A stretch of 64,000 nucleotides of DNA from Alkalimonas delamerensis (GCF_030717955.1 NZ_JAUZVY010000002.1:763032-827031); one strand, 5' to 3'; counted from the first letter of the stretch, positions 36,370 through 45,467 are shown. The notes: generated by a model not told the origin, from the sequence alone. Numbers and translations: made by a program.

Positions 36370-37278
36370 TTATTTATCAACAATAACACCAAGTTCGTTT
36401 TCTTTTTCCTGATGAATGGCTTCATACAGTTCGCCTAGACACTGCAATAGGCCCTGCCCCATATCCACATGAGGGTTATTCACCAGTTTGCGTCCCATCT
36501 TAGGACTAAAGTTGTAAGGAGTAATTTTGTAGTGTGCTTTACGAGTCCCCGGCTTTATGCAAATTTCAATGTTGTTACCCAACATTTCGTTGAGCATAGC
36601 CAATAAGTCTTCGAAACTCATTCGTTCTTTACCAGTCAGGGTAATGTGGGTGTTTTCAAACTCAGGTTCCAGCACTTTGACACTGCTTTCTGCTGCATCC
36701 AGTACATGGATAAACTCACGCTGCTCTTTGCCTGTACCTGTGTATTCAATTCGCCCTGTTTCTATTGCCTGACGAACCAACCGATAAATACCATTGCGCA
36801 TATCAGCCCTTGGGCCATATAAACTGCCATAACGCAAACAAGTATACTTTAACCCATAAAGTTCAGCATAATTTTCGATAAATGACTCACAGGCTTGCTT
36901 ACTGGAGCGGTAAAAGAAACCTGAATCGCTGTACACATAAGCTGAGCTGGCAAACACAAAGCGTTTTATTGCCTGCTGCTTACATACTTCCAGCAACTGC
37001 ACGGTACCCAGCACATTCACTCGCGCTGTGTCTACCGGCTTTACTTTGCACTCGTCTATATCGGCGATGCCTGCCAGGTGAAAAACAACATCGTGCCCAG
37101 CAACTACTTGCTGCATAAAGTCCATATTCATCAAATCGCCAACGACTTCGTGCTGATTATCGGTGCGATAAGGTGACGGTCTCATATCAAATAACGTAAC
37201 CTCATGCCCTGCATTAGTAAGCGCATCGGCTACATGACTACCTATAAAGCCCGCCGCTCCTGTGACTAATACTTTCAT
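36370..37278 (-). CDS. NAD-dependent sugar epimerase/dehydratase (extended SDR)
   Basis: 302 residues. TGAAGFIGSHVADAL at the N-terminus, HLAGIADIDECKV, and the catalytic pair YRSSK after FASSAYVY. It looks like a complete extended short-chain dehydrogenase acting on a nucleotide sugar. The exact reaction cannot be assigned. It overlaps the gene upstream by four bases (ATGA) and precedes the cytidylyltransferase gene by 27 bases. Confidence 0.85.
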   Translation of the reverse strand: MKVLVTGAAGFIGSHVADALTNAGHEVTLFDMRPSPYRTDNQHEVVGDLMNMDFMQQVVAGHDVVFHLAGIADIDECKVKPVDTARVNVLGTVQLLEVCKQQAIKRFVFASSAYVYSDSGFFYRSSKQACESFIENYAELYGLKYTCLRYGSLYGPRADMRNGIYRLVRQAIETGRIEYTGTGKEQREFIHVLDAAESSVKVLEPEFENTHITLTGKERMSFEDLLAMLNEMLGNNIEICIKPGTRKAHYKITPYNFSPKMGRKLVNNPHVDMGQGLLQCLGELYEAIHQEKENELGVIVDK

Positions 37279-38609
37279 CCTTTAACACCTTGACAGTTTT
37301 CTGATAATTTTTTTGCGTAATCATAATCCGATAGCGCCAGCGCGGTACTACCAGCTTTATCTAAAGCTAACACCCCAAACTGCTGAAGTTTTTGGCACAT
37401 ATAACGCTGCGAGAAAACATCATGATTAATAATGACCGGTCTAATCTTGTTTAAAAATGGGGAAAGCTGGCCCGGTTGCTCACGATAGTCTGTACGATGC
37501 ATTTGAGCAGTGGTAAAAAAGTCAATCCCTTCAAACTGTATTACATCCGCCCCTAATAAGATACATTCAAACAAAGCTGCCGGTGCGGCGTTTAATGATT
37601 TTTGCATTAGCAGACCATTGGTTGGTTGGCATAAATGCATGGTATCGAATTGTGCAAGTTCAGGCACATCGCGTCTGAGCATGCACAAATCCAATTCGTT
37701 AATCACTTTATTTTTTAACCCCAAAGCCGCAAGCCTACGCCAATCATGCGCGTTGTACAGCGATGCTAGTTTACCGTTAGCATACTGATTATGTGTGCCG
37801 GGTTGAACATTAAAAGACAAGGTCCAATCTACATCGTTACAGACTTGTTCTGCATCAGCACGTGTCGCCGGCCCTTTAATGCGAATCCTTTGTTGCTTAA
37901 AAGCGTCATGTTGTGTCGTTCTTTTAATGACTGGCCAATTAGCTCTGAAGGTAGCTAAGTCCCCTACGAGCAGTGCCTGAAATGATTCATGCTGCTGAAT
38001 AAGTACTGTTTGCTCACCATGGTTGCTCCTTAAACAAGCCATCGCAGCTGATTGTTTTAGTTGACTGCCATTTTCATAAGACCAAAGTAAAACATTCAAA
38101 CAATCTGATAAGGTTGTTTTCTGATTGATCTCAATCGCATCTACACACTGCTTTGCTCGCTGCCTTATGCTATAACCAAGGATAAAAGCGCCATGCCAGT
38201 AACAAAGATCGGCCAACATCAACCAAAGCTCTGTTTTGTGACAGACCTGAAAGGTTTCAGTAATTTGCTTTGAAAGCGACACTTCCTTCGATACTAGGTT
38301 AACAATGCTGTTTGATTTAAGCTGAGTGAAGTAGTCCGTAAATAACAACGCACCTTGCTGAGTAAGTAAGGTAGTAAGTAGCTGCTGCTGAAGCTGAGTA
38401 AGGTACTCACCACCTAGCACCAACGAACTTACCAAGCTTTGCTTGGTTAACCTTAGATCCGTTGCAACATGCTTTTGAATACCAAACAAAGGCAAAGTTT
38501 TATGGCCTTCTTTTTGATACCAGTTCGTAAGCCCCCAGGTTTGCCCCATGTACCAATTGGAGTATGCATGGTAGTTCATTTGTTGCTCATGCAGGCGGTC
38601 TAATGGCAC
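37275..38609 (-). CDS. Unrecognised protein, possible DUF115/GT42-like glycosyltransferase
   Basis: 444 residues from a GTG at 38609 with AAAGG ten bases upstream; an ATG at 38579 is the alternative. The N-terminal half is helical with no motif I know. The C-terminal ~200 residues (IRIKGPATRADAEQV, WTLSFNVQPGT, NELDLCMLRRDVP) look like the Rossmann-like core of DUF115/GT29/GT42 proteins that use CMP-activated sugars. That would fit the CMP-sugar-type synthetase two genes away. Low-confidence assignment. A one-base slip at the A10 tract just upstream would fuse it to the preceding protein. Confidence 0.5.
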   Translation of the reverse strand: MPLDRLHEQQMNYHAYSNWYMGQTWGLTNWYQKEGHKTLPLFGIQKHVATDLRLTKQSLVSSLVLGGEYLTQLQQQLLTTLLTQQGALLFTDYFTQLKSNSIVNLVSKEVSLSKQITETFQVCHKTELWLMLADLCYWHGAFILGYSIRQRAKQCVDAIEINQKTTLSDCLNVLLWSYENGSQLKQSAAMACLRSNHGEQTVLIQQHESFQALLVGDLATFRANWPVIKRTTQHDAFKQQRIRIKGPATRADAEQVCNDVDWTLSFNVQPGTHNQYANGKLASLYNAHDWRRLAALGLKNKVINELDLCMLRRDVPELAQFDTMHLCQPTNGLLMQKSLNAAPAALFECILLGADVIQFEGIDFFTTAQMHRTDYREQPGQLSPFLNKIRPVIINHDVFSQRYMCQKLQQFGVLALDKAGSTALALSDYDYAKKLSENCQGVKG

Positions 38610-38614
38610 TGAGG

Positions 38615-40036
38615 TTAAGCCTTTTTTTTTTCAAGATCGAGCGCATAATCCGCTAGCAGGAACTGGTCCTGATTGAATGCTTCTTTACTTGCATGGATGC
38701 CATTAAATGTTTGTGCCACTATCTGTGTAGCTTTTAAACGAGCTGCAGCGGCGGCTTGCATATCACCTTGCTCGTGCAAGACTCTAAATAAACGAAAGTA
38801 AGCCTCAGCATCTTGCCGTCCTTGTTTAATCGCATCTTGGTAGGCTTGTGCCGCAGTTTCCCACTTTAGTTGCATTTCCCTGGCAATACCGAGGTAAAAA
38901 TGCCAATCGGCTATAGAGACTTGCTCGGTATTTGATTCTAAAGTTAAGTCAAATGCCTGTTCAGCCCGTTGCTTAATGCCTACATAGGATAACTCATCAC
39001 TCTTGGGGTGCTTAAAAGATCGTTTTATCGTGACTTGGTCCTCAGATAACACTGTCAGCTTCAATTTTTGAGTTGCTTGATTTACTAATACCAACTCAAG
39101 CACTTCATGTAGCCGAGCTTGCTTAAAGCCCCCAAGGTTTAGCCAGTTTTGCTCTGCCGTCGCAACAAAGAGCGGGGAAGCTAATGCAGGATCTTGATCA
39201 CCATACACCAAAGTATTGTTAGAGCTATTTAAGTTCTGTTGGAGCAGCTTCAATGGCGATATCTTGAAATGGACATCCAACGTACTAAATATCAGGTATT
39301 CATGCCTAGCGTACAGAGCCCCATGATCCCAAGCTTCTGCCATGGATGCATCTTGGCACGTATGTAATTGTATGCGCTCAATACCTAACTTTTTAATAAG
39401 TGCGGCAATATCAGGCCTTGGCTCACTGACAACCAAAACCAACTCAAGCTGTTGACTGAGTGAATCATCCAACTCTATCAGCGCATTGAGCCAATTTGTA
39501 AGTTCTTCAATCTCTGGTGAACGACAGTACAGAACCCAGCTGTAACCAGATAATTTGATATCATCTGTGTGTTTAAGAAGAGAAGTTAAAATCTCATGAT
39601 ATGGATCATGTCTTTTGGTCTGTTTGTTCAAAAGCTTGATAGATTTAAGTAAGAGCTGCCGGCTCGCCAATTCTTGCTCGTAAAAAGTATGATTGGGGCG
39701 TATGCCTTTGGAGTTATGCAGAACGAGCTCACTACCCCAGAGCAAAGCTGAAAGTAATCGTTTGCTGCTAGTTTCAGCTGGTATAACATCCAACTCGACA
39801 CTGGCTGTTGGCACCCCTAATTTTTCACCTGCAGTCGCTGATTTAAAATAGTTAAGCTTAAAGTTCTCTGATTCTTTTTCAAAAAATGAAGCCAGTAAAT
39901 AAAGGCAAAACACAACCTGCCCCTTTAAAACTTCATTGGTATGGTAGTCATACAGTTTTAAGTAAGCCTCTGCAGCTTGCTGGTAGCTTTTATTTTTTAA
40001 AAGTCGATTGGCTTCTTTAAAGCTGATTTCTTTCAT
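38615..40036 (-). CDS. TPR protein with a degenerate GT-A-like domain
   Basis: 473 residues. An N-terminal TPR-like pair (FKEANRLLKNKSYQQAAEAYLKL), a central region resembling a GT-A fold with weak motifs (SWVLYCRSPE, LVLVVSEPRPD, YLIFSTLDVHFKI), and C-terminal TPRs (AAQAYQDAIKQGRQDAEAYF). No clear DxD is visible, so it may be an assembly or adaptor protein rather than an enzyme. The last codons are read through ten consecutive A residues, and the stop follows at once. Confidence 0.55.
   Translation of the reverse strand: MKEISFKEANRLLKNKSYQQAAEAYLKLYDYHTNEVLKGQVVFCLYLLASFFEKESENFKLNYFKSATAGEKLGVPTASVELDVIPAETSSKRLLSALLWGSELVLHNSKGIRPNHTFYEQELASRQLLLKSIKLLNKQTKRHDPYHEILTSLLKHTDDIKLSGYSWVLYCRSPEIEELTNWLNALIELDDSLSQQLELVLVVSEPRPDIAALIKKLGIERIQLHTCQDASMAEAWDHGALYARHEYLIFSTLDVHFKISPLKLLQQNLNSSNNTLVYGDQDPALASPLFVATAEQNWLNLGGFKQARLHEVLELVLVNQATQKLKLTVLSEDQVTIKRSFKHPKSDELSYVGIKQRAEQAFDLTLESNTEQVSIADWHFYLGIAREMQLKWETAAQAYQDAIKQGRQDAEAYFRLFRVLHEQGDMQAAAAARLKATQIVAQTFNGIHASKEAFNQDQFLLADYALDLEKKKA
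38621..38632 (-). other. A10 slippery tract (contains A-AAA-AAG) at a gene junction
   Basis: On the coding strand the run reads G, ten A, G, with zero-frame codons GAA AAA AAA AAG and then GCT TAA. A -1 ribosomal shift, or one extra A in the mRNA or DNA, would avoid the TAA and enter the frame of the downstream gene, fusing the two products. Confidence 0.6.
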
Positions 40037-40048
40037 TCAATAACTCGA

Positions 40049-41161
40049 TTATTCAGATTTACTTTGTTTAAAAATAAGCTGTTTAAGCTGTAAAAATTGA
40101 TGCTCGGCACTTTTTAACTCCTCAACCAACAACGACTGGCGCTGTTGTATTTTGAGGTTTTCTGCCTCGATCCGTTTGTTTTTTTCTAGAAGCTCTTTGA
40201 TTAAGGCTTCCTTTTCAGTTAATTCGGCATGAGCAACTTTATGCTCTTCTTTTTTTTCCGTAAATTGAAGTTTTAAAGCTTCTGTCTGCAAAACTGATTC
40301 ATTCAGCTGCTGCTTTGCTTGCTCAAGTTCCTCTTTTAAAGCTTGCTCTTGCTGCTCCGCTTGCTGCTTTAAAACATCGGACTTCAATCTAGATTCAGCT
40401 AGCTGCTGCTTTGCTTGCTCAAGCTCCGCTTTTAGCGTTTGCTCTTGGTGCTTCGCTTGATGCTTTAGAGCATCATACTGCAGCGTTGATTCAGTCTGCT
40501 GTCGCTGAACCTGCTCCAATAAATTTCTCAAAGCTGAGTTTTGTTCACTTACTTCCTTAAGCAACTGCCATAATGGGTTACGGCTAAAATGCAGCACGGG
40601 TAAATCAGGATCAGCGCTGTCGGTAGCTTGGAGTTGGTAGCCATACTGCTCCAGCTCAGCCATCAGTTGCTGCCGGGTGAGCATGCCTTGATACAAAGCT
40701 TGTTCGCTGCTGGTGATGAAAAGGTGCTCAAACTGAATGGCACTTTGATGAAGTAACGCTTTCAACAACTCATGGTTTTGTGCCGGGCAATCCAGTAACA
40801 GCGCATGCTTGCCCTGTGCTAGATGTTGCTCAGTAAGCCACGGGATCAACGCAACGGTCTCGACTTCTTGCTGCTTTTGTAACTTTAAACCCGGGAAAAG
40901 CGCTTGCAGACCAGTTGCCTGCGCAGTAGCGCTAAACTCCGCCAGATTGTATTGGTACCAGTTTTGAGTGCCTCCTTCGCTGCTGACGCACTGCTGCTGC
41001 ACGCTGATTTGCTCAGCGCCGGCAAAGCGATCATGCAGTGCTTTGCAAGCTTCTGGTCGAGCATCCAACAAAACCACTCGTTGCGCCTGAGCAATGAGGT
41101 CGGCCGGTTGCTCTGCTGCACCAGCTCCCAGCCAGATAAGGGTATCCAGCACTTGCTTCAT
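40049..41161 (-). CDS. FkbM/SAM-methyltransferase-like N-terminal domain with long coiled-coil tail
   Basis: 370 residues. The first ~200 residues have the outline of an FkbM-type methyltransferase (LIWLGAGAAEQPADLI, VVLLDARPEACKAL, LLLDCPAQNHELLKAL), but the glycine motif is degenerate and activity is doubtful. Residues ~205-370 are coiled coil with 32-residue internal repeats (QYDALKHQAKHQEQTLKAEL and relatives). It is translationally coupled to the next coiled-coil gene (ATGA). It may be a scaffold that organises glycosyltransferases or measures chain length, as WbdD does. That comparison is inference. Confidence 0.55.
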   Translation of the reverse strand: MKQVLDTLIWLGAGAAEQPADLIAQAQRVVLLDARPEACKALHDRFAGAEQISVQQQCVSSEGGTQNWYQYNLAEFSATAQATGLQALFPGLKLQKQQEVETVALIPWLTEQHLAQGKHALLLDCPAQNHELLKALLHQSAIQFEHLFITSSEQALYQGMLTRQQLMAELEQYGYQLQATDSADPDLPVLHFSRNPLWQLLKEVSEQNSALRNLLEQVQRQQTESTLQYDALKHQAKHQEQTLKAELEQAKQQLAESRLKSDVLKQQAEQQEQALKEELEQAKQQLNESVLQTEALKLQFTEKKEEHKVAHAELTEKEALIKELLEKNKRIEAENLKIQQRQSLLVEELKSAEHQFLQLKQLIFKQSKSE

Positions 41162-42654
41162 TCGCGCGCCTTAGACTTTGGGATTGGTTTTATCAATAGC
41201 TTTGGCGAAACCTGCCGCCCCTCAGCCTGGCCATGCTTGATAAAGTGCAGCAAGGGGTTCAAGCCAGCTTTAGCTACATCGGGGTAGCGCTGCAGATACC
41301 AGTTGCCATCGAACTGCAAACTTGGGAAGCGACCTTCGTTGGCACCGTATTGCAGATAGTGCTCGGCTGGGTTGATGCCCGCTTCGGCCACATCCGGGTA
41401 GGTAGCCAGGTACCAGTCGGCATCGAAATATTCGGAGGTAAAGAGCAAGCCACTATCACGCTGCAATTGCTCTCTTGCTTCACTACCACGCTGCACCAAC
41501 TGGCTGAGCTTACGCAGCGGTGCAGAGCCCTTCCATAGTCTGGAGTTTTTCACTGCCGAAATTTCTTGACTAACCTGATACAGCTGGTAATTGACGCCGG
41601 CATAATCGGCTTTGAGTTGTTTGTGTTCTTGCTGCAGCTTTTTTAACTCGCGCTCTTTTTGCTGCAAAGTTTTCACATCCAAAGTATGACGCCGGGTTTG
41701 CTCCTGAATGCTTTGTTCCAGTTTTTTTTGTTGTTTACGCAGTGCAGTTGCCGATTTCTTTTCGTTAGCCAACTGCTGTTTGGTCTGACTAAGTTGCTTG
41801 CGATTGGCTTCCAGCTCGTTATTGCTGGCTTTAGCTTGTAGAAAGTACTTTTCCAGCTCTTCTTGCACGGCCATCAGTTGTTGCAATAGCAACTCATTTT
41901 CTTGCTGGCTACTTTGCAAGTCGGCTTTTAGCTGCTTTGCATCCTCTTGTTGCTGCTTTAAATTTGCCTGCAGCTCGGCCCGCTGTTGCACTAGCAACTC
42001 ATTTTCTTGCTGACTACTTTGCAAGTCGGCTTTTAGCTGCTTTGCATCCTCTTGTTGCTGCTTTAGGTTGGCCTGGAGTTCTGCTTGCTGCTGTTGCAGT
42101 GCTTCAATATTCAGCTCTGGTTGCTCATTTTCAGCCAAAGGCAAGGCACTTGCCTGCAACAGCGTATTTAGCCGCTGCAACTCTTCATGTTGTCGAACAG
42201 CCTGGCAGCTTAGCAGCAATTCCATGGTTGTTTCTGGCGAGGTAGCGTCAAAAGCTGGCATATCCAGCTGCATGCTATGCAACTGAGCTTGCAACTGCAA
42301 AGGGAACTGCAAGGCCTGGTGTAAATTGACTAAGCGAATTTTTTTGCGGTTTTTGCGATGAAGGTTAGTCAGTGCTGTTGCCTGGGCCAGCCAGCTGTCG
42401 CAAGCTTGCTGCAACGAATCGCCTTGCTGGATGGCCTGAGCAATGGCGTGCTCTGCCTGCACAAAAAACACCAACAAAGCGCTTACATCATCCCGCTGCA
42501 CTAAAGTTGCCAGCTGTTCAAAATTGGCTGTGGCTGGAATAAGGCCATTGGCCGACAACGTCGGTGGTATTTCCTCAAATTTAGTCAAGTCTGGCCACTG
42601 GGTTTGCAGCGTATTCCACCACGGCGTTTCCATGCAGGAAAGAACCAACTTCAT
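41158..42654 (-). CDS. Coiled-coil protein with two C-terminal WYL-PDVA repeats
   Basis: 498 residues. An unrecognised N-terminal ~150 residues, then a long Gln/Leu-rich coiled coil (~175-400) containing a perfect-looking 35-residue tandem duplication, then two repeats (DADWYLATYPDVAEAGINP and DGNWYLQRYPDVAKAGLNP) each ending in EGR. The same module occurs in two glycosyltransferases of the locus, which suggests physical association with them. No enzyme motif is seen. Shine-Dalgarno AGGA seven bases before the ATG. Confidence 0.6.
   Translation of the reverse strand: MKLVLSCMETPWWNTLQTQWPDLTKFEEIPPTLSANGLIPATANFEQLATLVQRDDVSALLVFFVQAEHAIAQAIQQGDSLQQACDSWLAQATALTNLHRKNRKKIRLVNLHQALQFPLQLQAQLHSMQLDMPAFDATSPETTMELLLSCQAVRQHEELQRLNTLLQASALPLAENEQPELNIEALQQQQAELQANLKQQQEDAKQLKADLQSSQQENELLVQQRAELQANLKQQQEDAKQLKADLQSSQQENELLLQQLMAVQEELEKYFLQAKASNNELEANRKQLSQTKQQLANEKKSATALRKQQKKLEQSIQEQTRRHTLDVKTLQQKERELKKLQQEHKQLKADYAGVNYQLYQVSQEISAVKNSRLWKGSAPLRKLSQLVQRGSEAREQLQRDSGLLFTSEYFDADWYLATYPDVAEAGINPAEHYLQYGANEGRFPSLQFDGNWYLQRYPDVAKAGLNPLLHFIKHGQAEGRQVSPKLLIKPIPKSKARE
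41891..42100. repeat. 105-base tandem duplication in the coiled-coil gene
   Basis: Two consecutive copies of 105 bases (35 codons, exactly five heptads) are nearly identical at DNA level, with the shared phrase aactcattttcttgctg at 41891 and 41996. Such an in-frame repeat can expand or contract without breaking the coil. Confidence 0.85.
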
Positions 42655-42671
42655 TGCAGTATCCTATAATT

Positions 42672-42693
42672 CAACCAGCGTTGCGCCTGGTTG
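42672..42693 (-). promoter_or_regulatory. Hairpin in the leader of the coiled-coil operon
   Basis: A perfect 7-base stem, CAACCAG/CTGGTTG, with an 8-base loop, ending 17 bases before the ATG at 42654. No U tract follows, so it is more likely an RNA leader structure or operator than a terminator. The 168-base gap to rmlC otherwise shows no gene. Confidence 0.45.
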
Positions 42694-42822
42694 TTAAAAA
42701 CGTTCTTATTTAGGCAAAAAATACTAGCATACTAATTGTACGGGCTACAGCACTTATCATGGCTGAAGTAAGCTACTCATACCATTTCAAACACCTGCCT
42801 AGCAATTACATGGCAGAGGCCG

Positions 42823-43368
42823 TTAGCTGAAACACTCAGCCGCCTGTAGCAACAGTGCCTGCTGATCTTTGACCGATAACTCCGGCTGACCTGCATACTG
42901 CCAGTCGATGGCAAGCTCGGGGTCGTCCCAGCGAATAGCTCGCTCATGCTCGGGTGCATAATAATCGGTAGTTTTGTACAAAAACTCTGCCGTATCGCTA
43001 AGCACAATAAAGCCATGGGCAAAGCCTTCCGGCACCCACAGCTGTGCTTTGTTTTCGGCCGACAAAGGGGCGCTGACCCAACGGCCAAAAGTAGGCGAAG
43101 AGCGGCGCAGGTCCACTGCGACATCCAATACTTCGCCCTGCACTACCCGCACCAGCTTGCCTTGCGGCTGCTGAATCTGATAGTGCAGGCCCCGCAGCAC
43201 ACCTTTAACCGATTTGGAGTGGTTGTCCTGTACAAAAGTTACCTTTTTACCCACCGCCTGCTCAAACTGACGCTGGTTAAAGCTTTCCATAAAAAAGCCG
43301 CGCTCATCGCTAAACACCTTGGGCGTGAGCAGCAGCACATCGGGAATGGCGGTTGCTTCAATCTGCAT
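42823..43368 (-). CDS. rmlC: RmlC, dTDP-4-dehydrorhamnose 3,5-epimerase
   Basis: 181 residues, full length. The catalytic His lies in LRGLHYQIQQPQGKLV and the Tyr region is EFLYKTTDYYAPEHE; the substrate-binding FVQDNHS is also present. Third enzyme of dTDP-L-rhamnose synthesis. The four rml genes are all in the window but scattered (rmlB 54.5, rmlD 48.8, rmlA 44.3, rmlC 42.8 kb), with unrelated cassettes between them. Confidence 0.95.
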   Translation of the reverse strand: MQIEATAIPDVLLLTPKVFSDERGFFMESFNQRQFEQAVGKKVTFVQDNHSKSVKGVLRGLHYQIQQPQGKLVRVVQGEVLDVAVDLRRSSPTFGRWVSAPLSAENKAQLWVPEGFAHGFIVLSDTAEFLYKTTDYYAPEHERAIRWDDPELAIDWQYAGQPELSVKDQQALLLQAAECFS

Positions 43369-43378
43369 CAGGCTGCTC

Positions 43379-44287
43379 TTAGGATTGCTGTGGGTACTTG
43401 GCCATCAGTTCGTGCATGGCGGCGGTAAAGTCCTGGCCCAGAGTCTGGCTGCGCAGGCCAAACTCAACAAAGGTTTTCATGTAGCCGAGTTTGTTGCCAC
43501 AATCGTGGCTGCGCCCTTTGATGTGGTAAGCATTGACCTGCTCTTGCTTCATTAAAATGGCAATGGCATCGGTGAGCTGGATTTCATCGCCTGCGCCGAT
43601 TGGGGTAAATTGCAGGGCTTCCCACAAGCTAGCTGGGAACACATAGCGGCCCACCACCGACAAGTTGGAAGGCGCTTCTTCTACCGCAGGTTTTTCCACG
43701 ATGGCGGTCATTTTGACCGATTCGCCTTGCTGCATTTGGTGGCCTTCGACATCGGCCACACCGTAGCTGGAGACTTGTTCCATCGGCACCGGTTCGACCA
43801 TCACCTGGCTGATGCTGTCTTGTTCGAACAGTTTGATCATCTCGGCCAAATTGTCGCTTTTTGGATTGCATTCGTGATGGTCAATCAGCACATCGGGCAG
43901 TACCACGGCGAAAGGATTGTCACCAATCAGTGGGTAAGCACAAAGCACGGCATGGCCCAGGCCCTTGGCCTCGCCCTGACGCACATGCATGATGGTGACG
44001 TCTTTCGGGCAAATGCTTTGCACTTCGTTCAAAAGCTGACGCTTGACCCGCTTTTCCAGCATGGATTCGAGTTCAAAGCTTTTATCAAAGTGGTTTTCAA
44101 TGGAGTTTTTTGACGAATGGGTCACCAGCACGATTTCTTTAATGCCGGCGGCAATGCACTCATTGACCACATACTGAATCAGCGGCTTGTCGACCACAGG
44201 CAGCATTTCTTTCGGGATGGCTTTGGTGGCTGGCAGCATCCGGGTGCCGAGGCCTGCTACAGGAATAACCGCTTTGGTAACTTTCAT
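43379..44287 (-). CDS. galU: GalU, UTP-glucose-1-phosphate uridylyltransferase
   Basis: 302 residues from the ATG at 44287, which is fixed by AAGGA seven bases upstream. VIPVAGLGTRMLPATKAIPKEM, VDKPLIQYVV, LVTHSSKNSIENHFD and GEIQLTDAI-like (GDEIQLTDAI) motifs are diagnostic. It makes UDP-glucose, the substrate of Ugd at 26 kb. It lies 10 bases from rmlA and rmlC, forming a compact precursor operon. Confidence 0.95.
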   Translation of the reverse strand: MKVTKAVIPVAGLGTRMLPATKAIPKEMLPVVDKPLIQYVVNECIAAGIKEIVLVTHSSKNSIENHFDKSFELESMLEKRVKRQLLNEVQSICPKDVTIMHVRQGEAKGLGHAVLCAYPLIGDNPFAVVLPDVLIDHHECNPKSDNLAEMIKLFEQDSISQVMVEPVPMEQVSSYGVADVEGHQMQQGESVKMTAIVEKPAVEEAPSNLSVVGRYVFPASLWEALQFTPIGAGDEIQLTDAIAILMKQEQVNAYHIKGRSHDCGNKLGYMKTFVEFGLRSQTLGQDFTAAMHELMAKYPQQS

Positions 44288-44297
44288 ACTTCTGTCC

Positions 44298-45185
44298 TTA
44301 GTTTCGTACTGACTGACGTTCATCAATTAATCGGCGTAAATAACTGCCGTAGCCCGTTTTGGCAAAGGCGCGGGCCCGTTTCAGCAAGGCTTTGTCATCG
44401 ACCCAGCCCTGACGCCAGGCTATTTCTTCTAAGCAAGCGACTTTGAGCCCTTGCCGGTGCTCGATGGTTTGCACATAGTGAGCGGCATCGAGCAGGCTGT
44501 CGTGGGTGCCGGTATCCAGCCAGGCAAAGCCGCGGCCAAAACGCTCGACCTGCAGGCGGCCCTGCTCCAGATAGAGGTTGTTTAAACAGGTAATTTCCAG
44601 CTCGCCACGGCTTGAGGGGGCTAAGGTTCGCGCCAGCTCGCTGACTTTGCCATCGTAGAAATACAGGCCGGTGACTGCATAGCTGGACTTTGGGGTTTTG
44701 GGCTTTTCTTCAATCGACAACACCTTGCCGCTCTGGTCAAACTCGACCACACCAAAACGCTCGGGATCTTTCACCTGATAGCCAAAGATGGTGGCGCCTT
44801 GTTGCTGCGCACTGGCTTTTTGCAACTGGCTGCTAAAACTTTGGCCATGAAAGATATTATCGCCAAGCACCATGCAGACCGGCTGCTGCGCTAAGAAGTC
44901 TTCGGCCAGGATAAAAGCCTGAGCCAGCCCTTCGGGCTTGGGCTGTATGCAGTACTCAAAGCGCACACCAAACTGCTCACCCGAGCCAAGCAGCCGCTGA
45001 AAGGCAGGCTGGTCTTCGGGCGTGGTGATGATGAGAATATCGCGGATCCCGGCCAGCATCAGCACCGAAATCGGATAGTAAATCATGGGTTTGTCGTAAA
45101 TGGGCAACAACTGCTTGGAGATCCCAAGGGTGATGGGATGCAAACGTGTACCAGAGCCTCCTGCCAGTACGATACCTTTGCGCAA
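44298..45185 (-). CDS. rmlA: RmlA, glucose-1-phosphate thymidylyltransferase
   Basis: 295 residues. GIVLAGGSGTRLHPIT, KQLLPIYDKPMIYYP, VLGDNIFHG and FAWLDTGTHDSLLDA. First step to dTDP-rhamnose. The start is TTG at 45185, supported by GAGGA seven bases upstream; no in-frame ATG fits. A palindrome array lies 98 bases upstream. Confidence 0.95.
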   Translation of the reverse strand: MRKGIVLAGGSGTRLHPITLGISKQLLPIYDKPMIYYPISVLMLAGIRDILIITTPEDQPAFQRLLGSGEQFGVRFEYCIQPKPEGLAQAFILAEDFLAQQPVCMVLGDNIFHGQSFSSQLQKASAQQQGATIFGYQVKDPERFGVVEFDQSGKVLSIEEKPKTPKSSYAVTGLYFYDGKVSELARTLAPSSRGELEITCLNNLYLEQGRLQVERFGRGFAWLDTGTHDSLLDAAHYVQTIEHRQGLKVACLEEIAWRQGWVDDKALLKRARAFAKTGYGSYLRRLIDERQSVRN

Positions 45186-45282
45186 AACGATGTCCTCTGC
45201 CCGTTGAAAAAGCGGGAAAAATTAAAAAGGCAGTTTAGGTTTTTTGGGGGGAAAGAGCAAGTGGTTGGGCAACTGTGTTGCA

Positions 45283-45467
45283 GTTACCGCTGGCGGGGCC
45301 AGCTAGTGACCGTTGCCGCAGGCAACTAGTGACCGCCGTGAAGCGGCTAGTTACCGCTCGCAGCGCGAGCTAGTGACCGCTGGCACAGCCAGCTAGTTAC
45401 CGTTGCCGCTGGCAACTAGTGACCGCCGCGAAGCGGCTAGTTACCGCTGGCAGAGCCAGCTAGTTAC
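45283..45467. repeat. Palindrome array 1 (eight stems)
   Basis: Short palindromes joined by CTAGTGACCG or CTAGTTACCG. Stem order on the plus strand: CTGGC/GCCAG, TTGCC/GGCAA, CCG/CGG, CTCGC/GCGAG, CTGGC/GCCAG, TTGCC/GGCAA, CCGC/GCGG, CTGGC/GCCAG. Thirteen-base stems have 3-base variable loops (gca, agc, aca, gct, aga); the 11-base ones have loop gaa. The left edge contains the TAA stop of the HEPN gene (minus strand). It fills most of the 278-base gap between the HEPN gene and rmlA. Confidence 0.9.
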
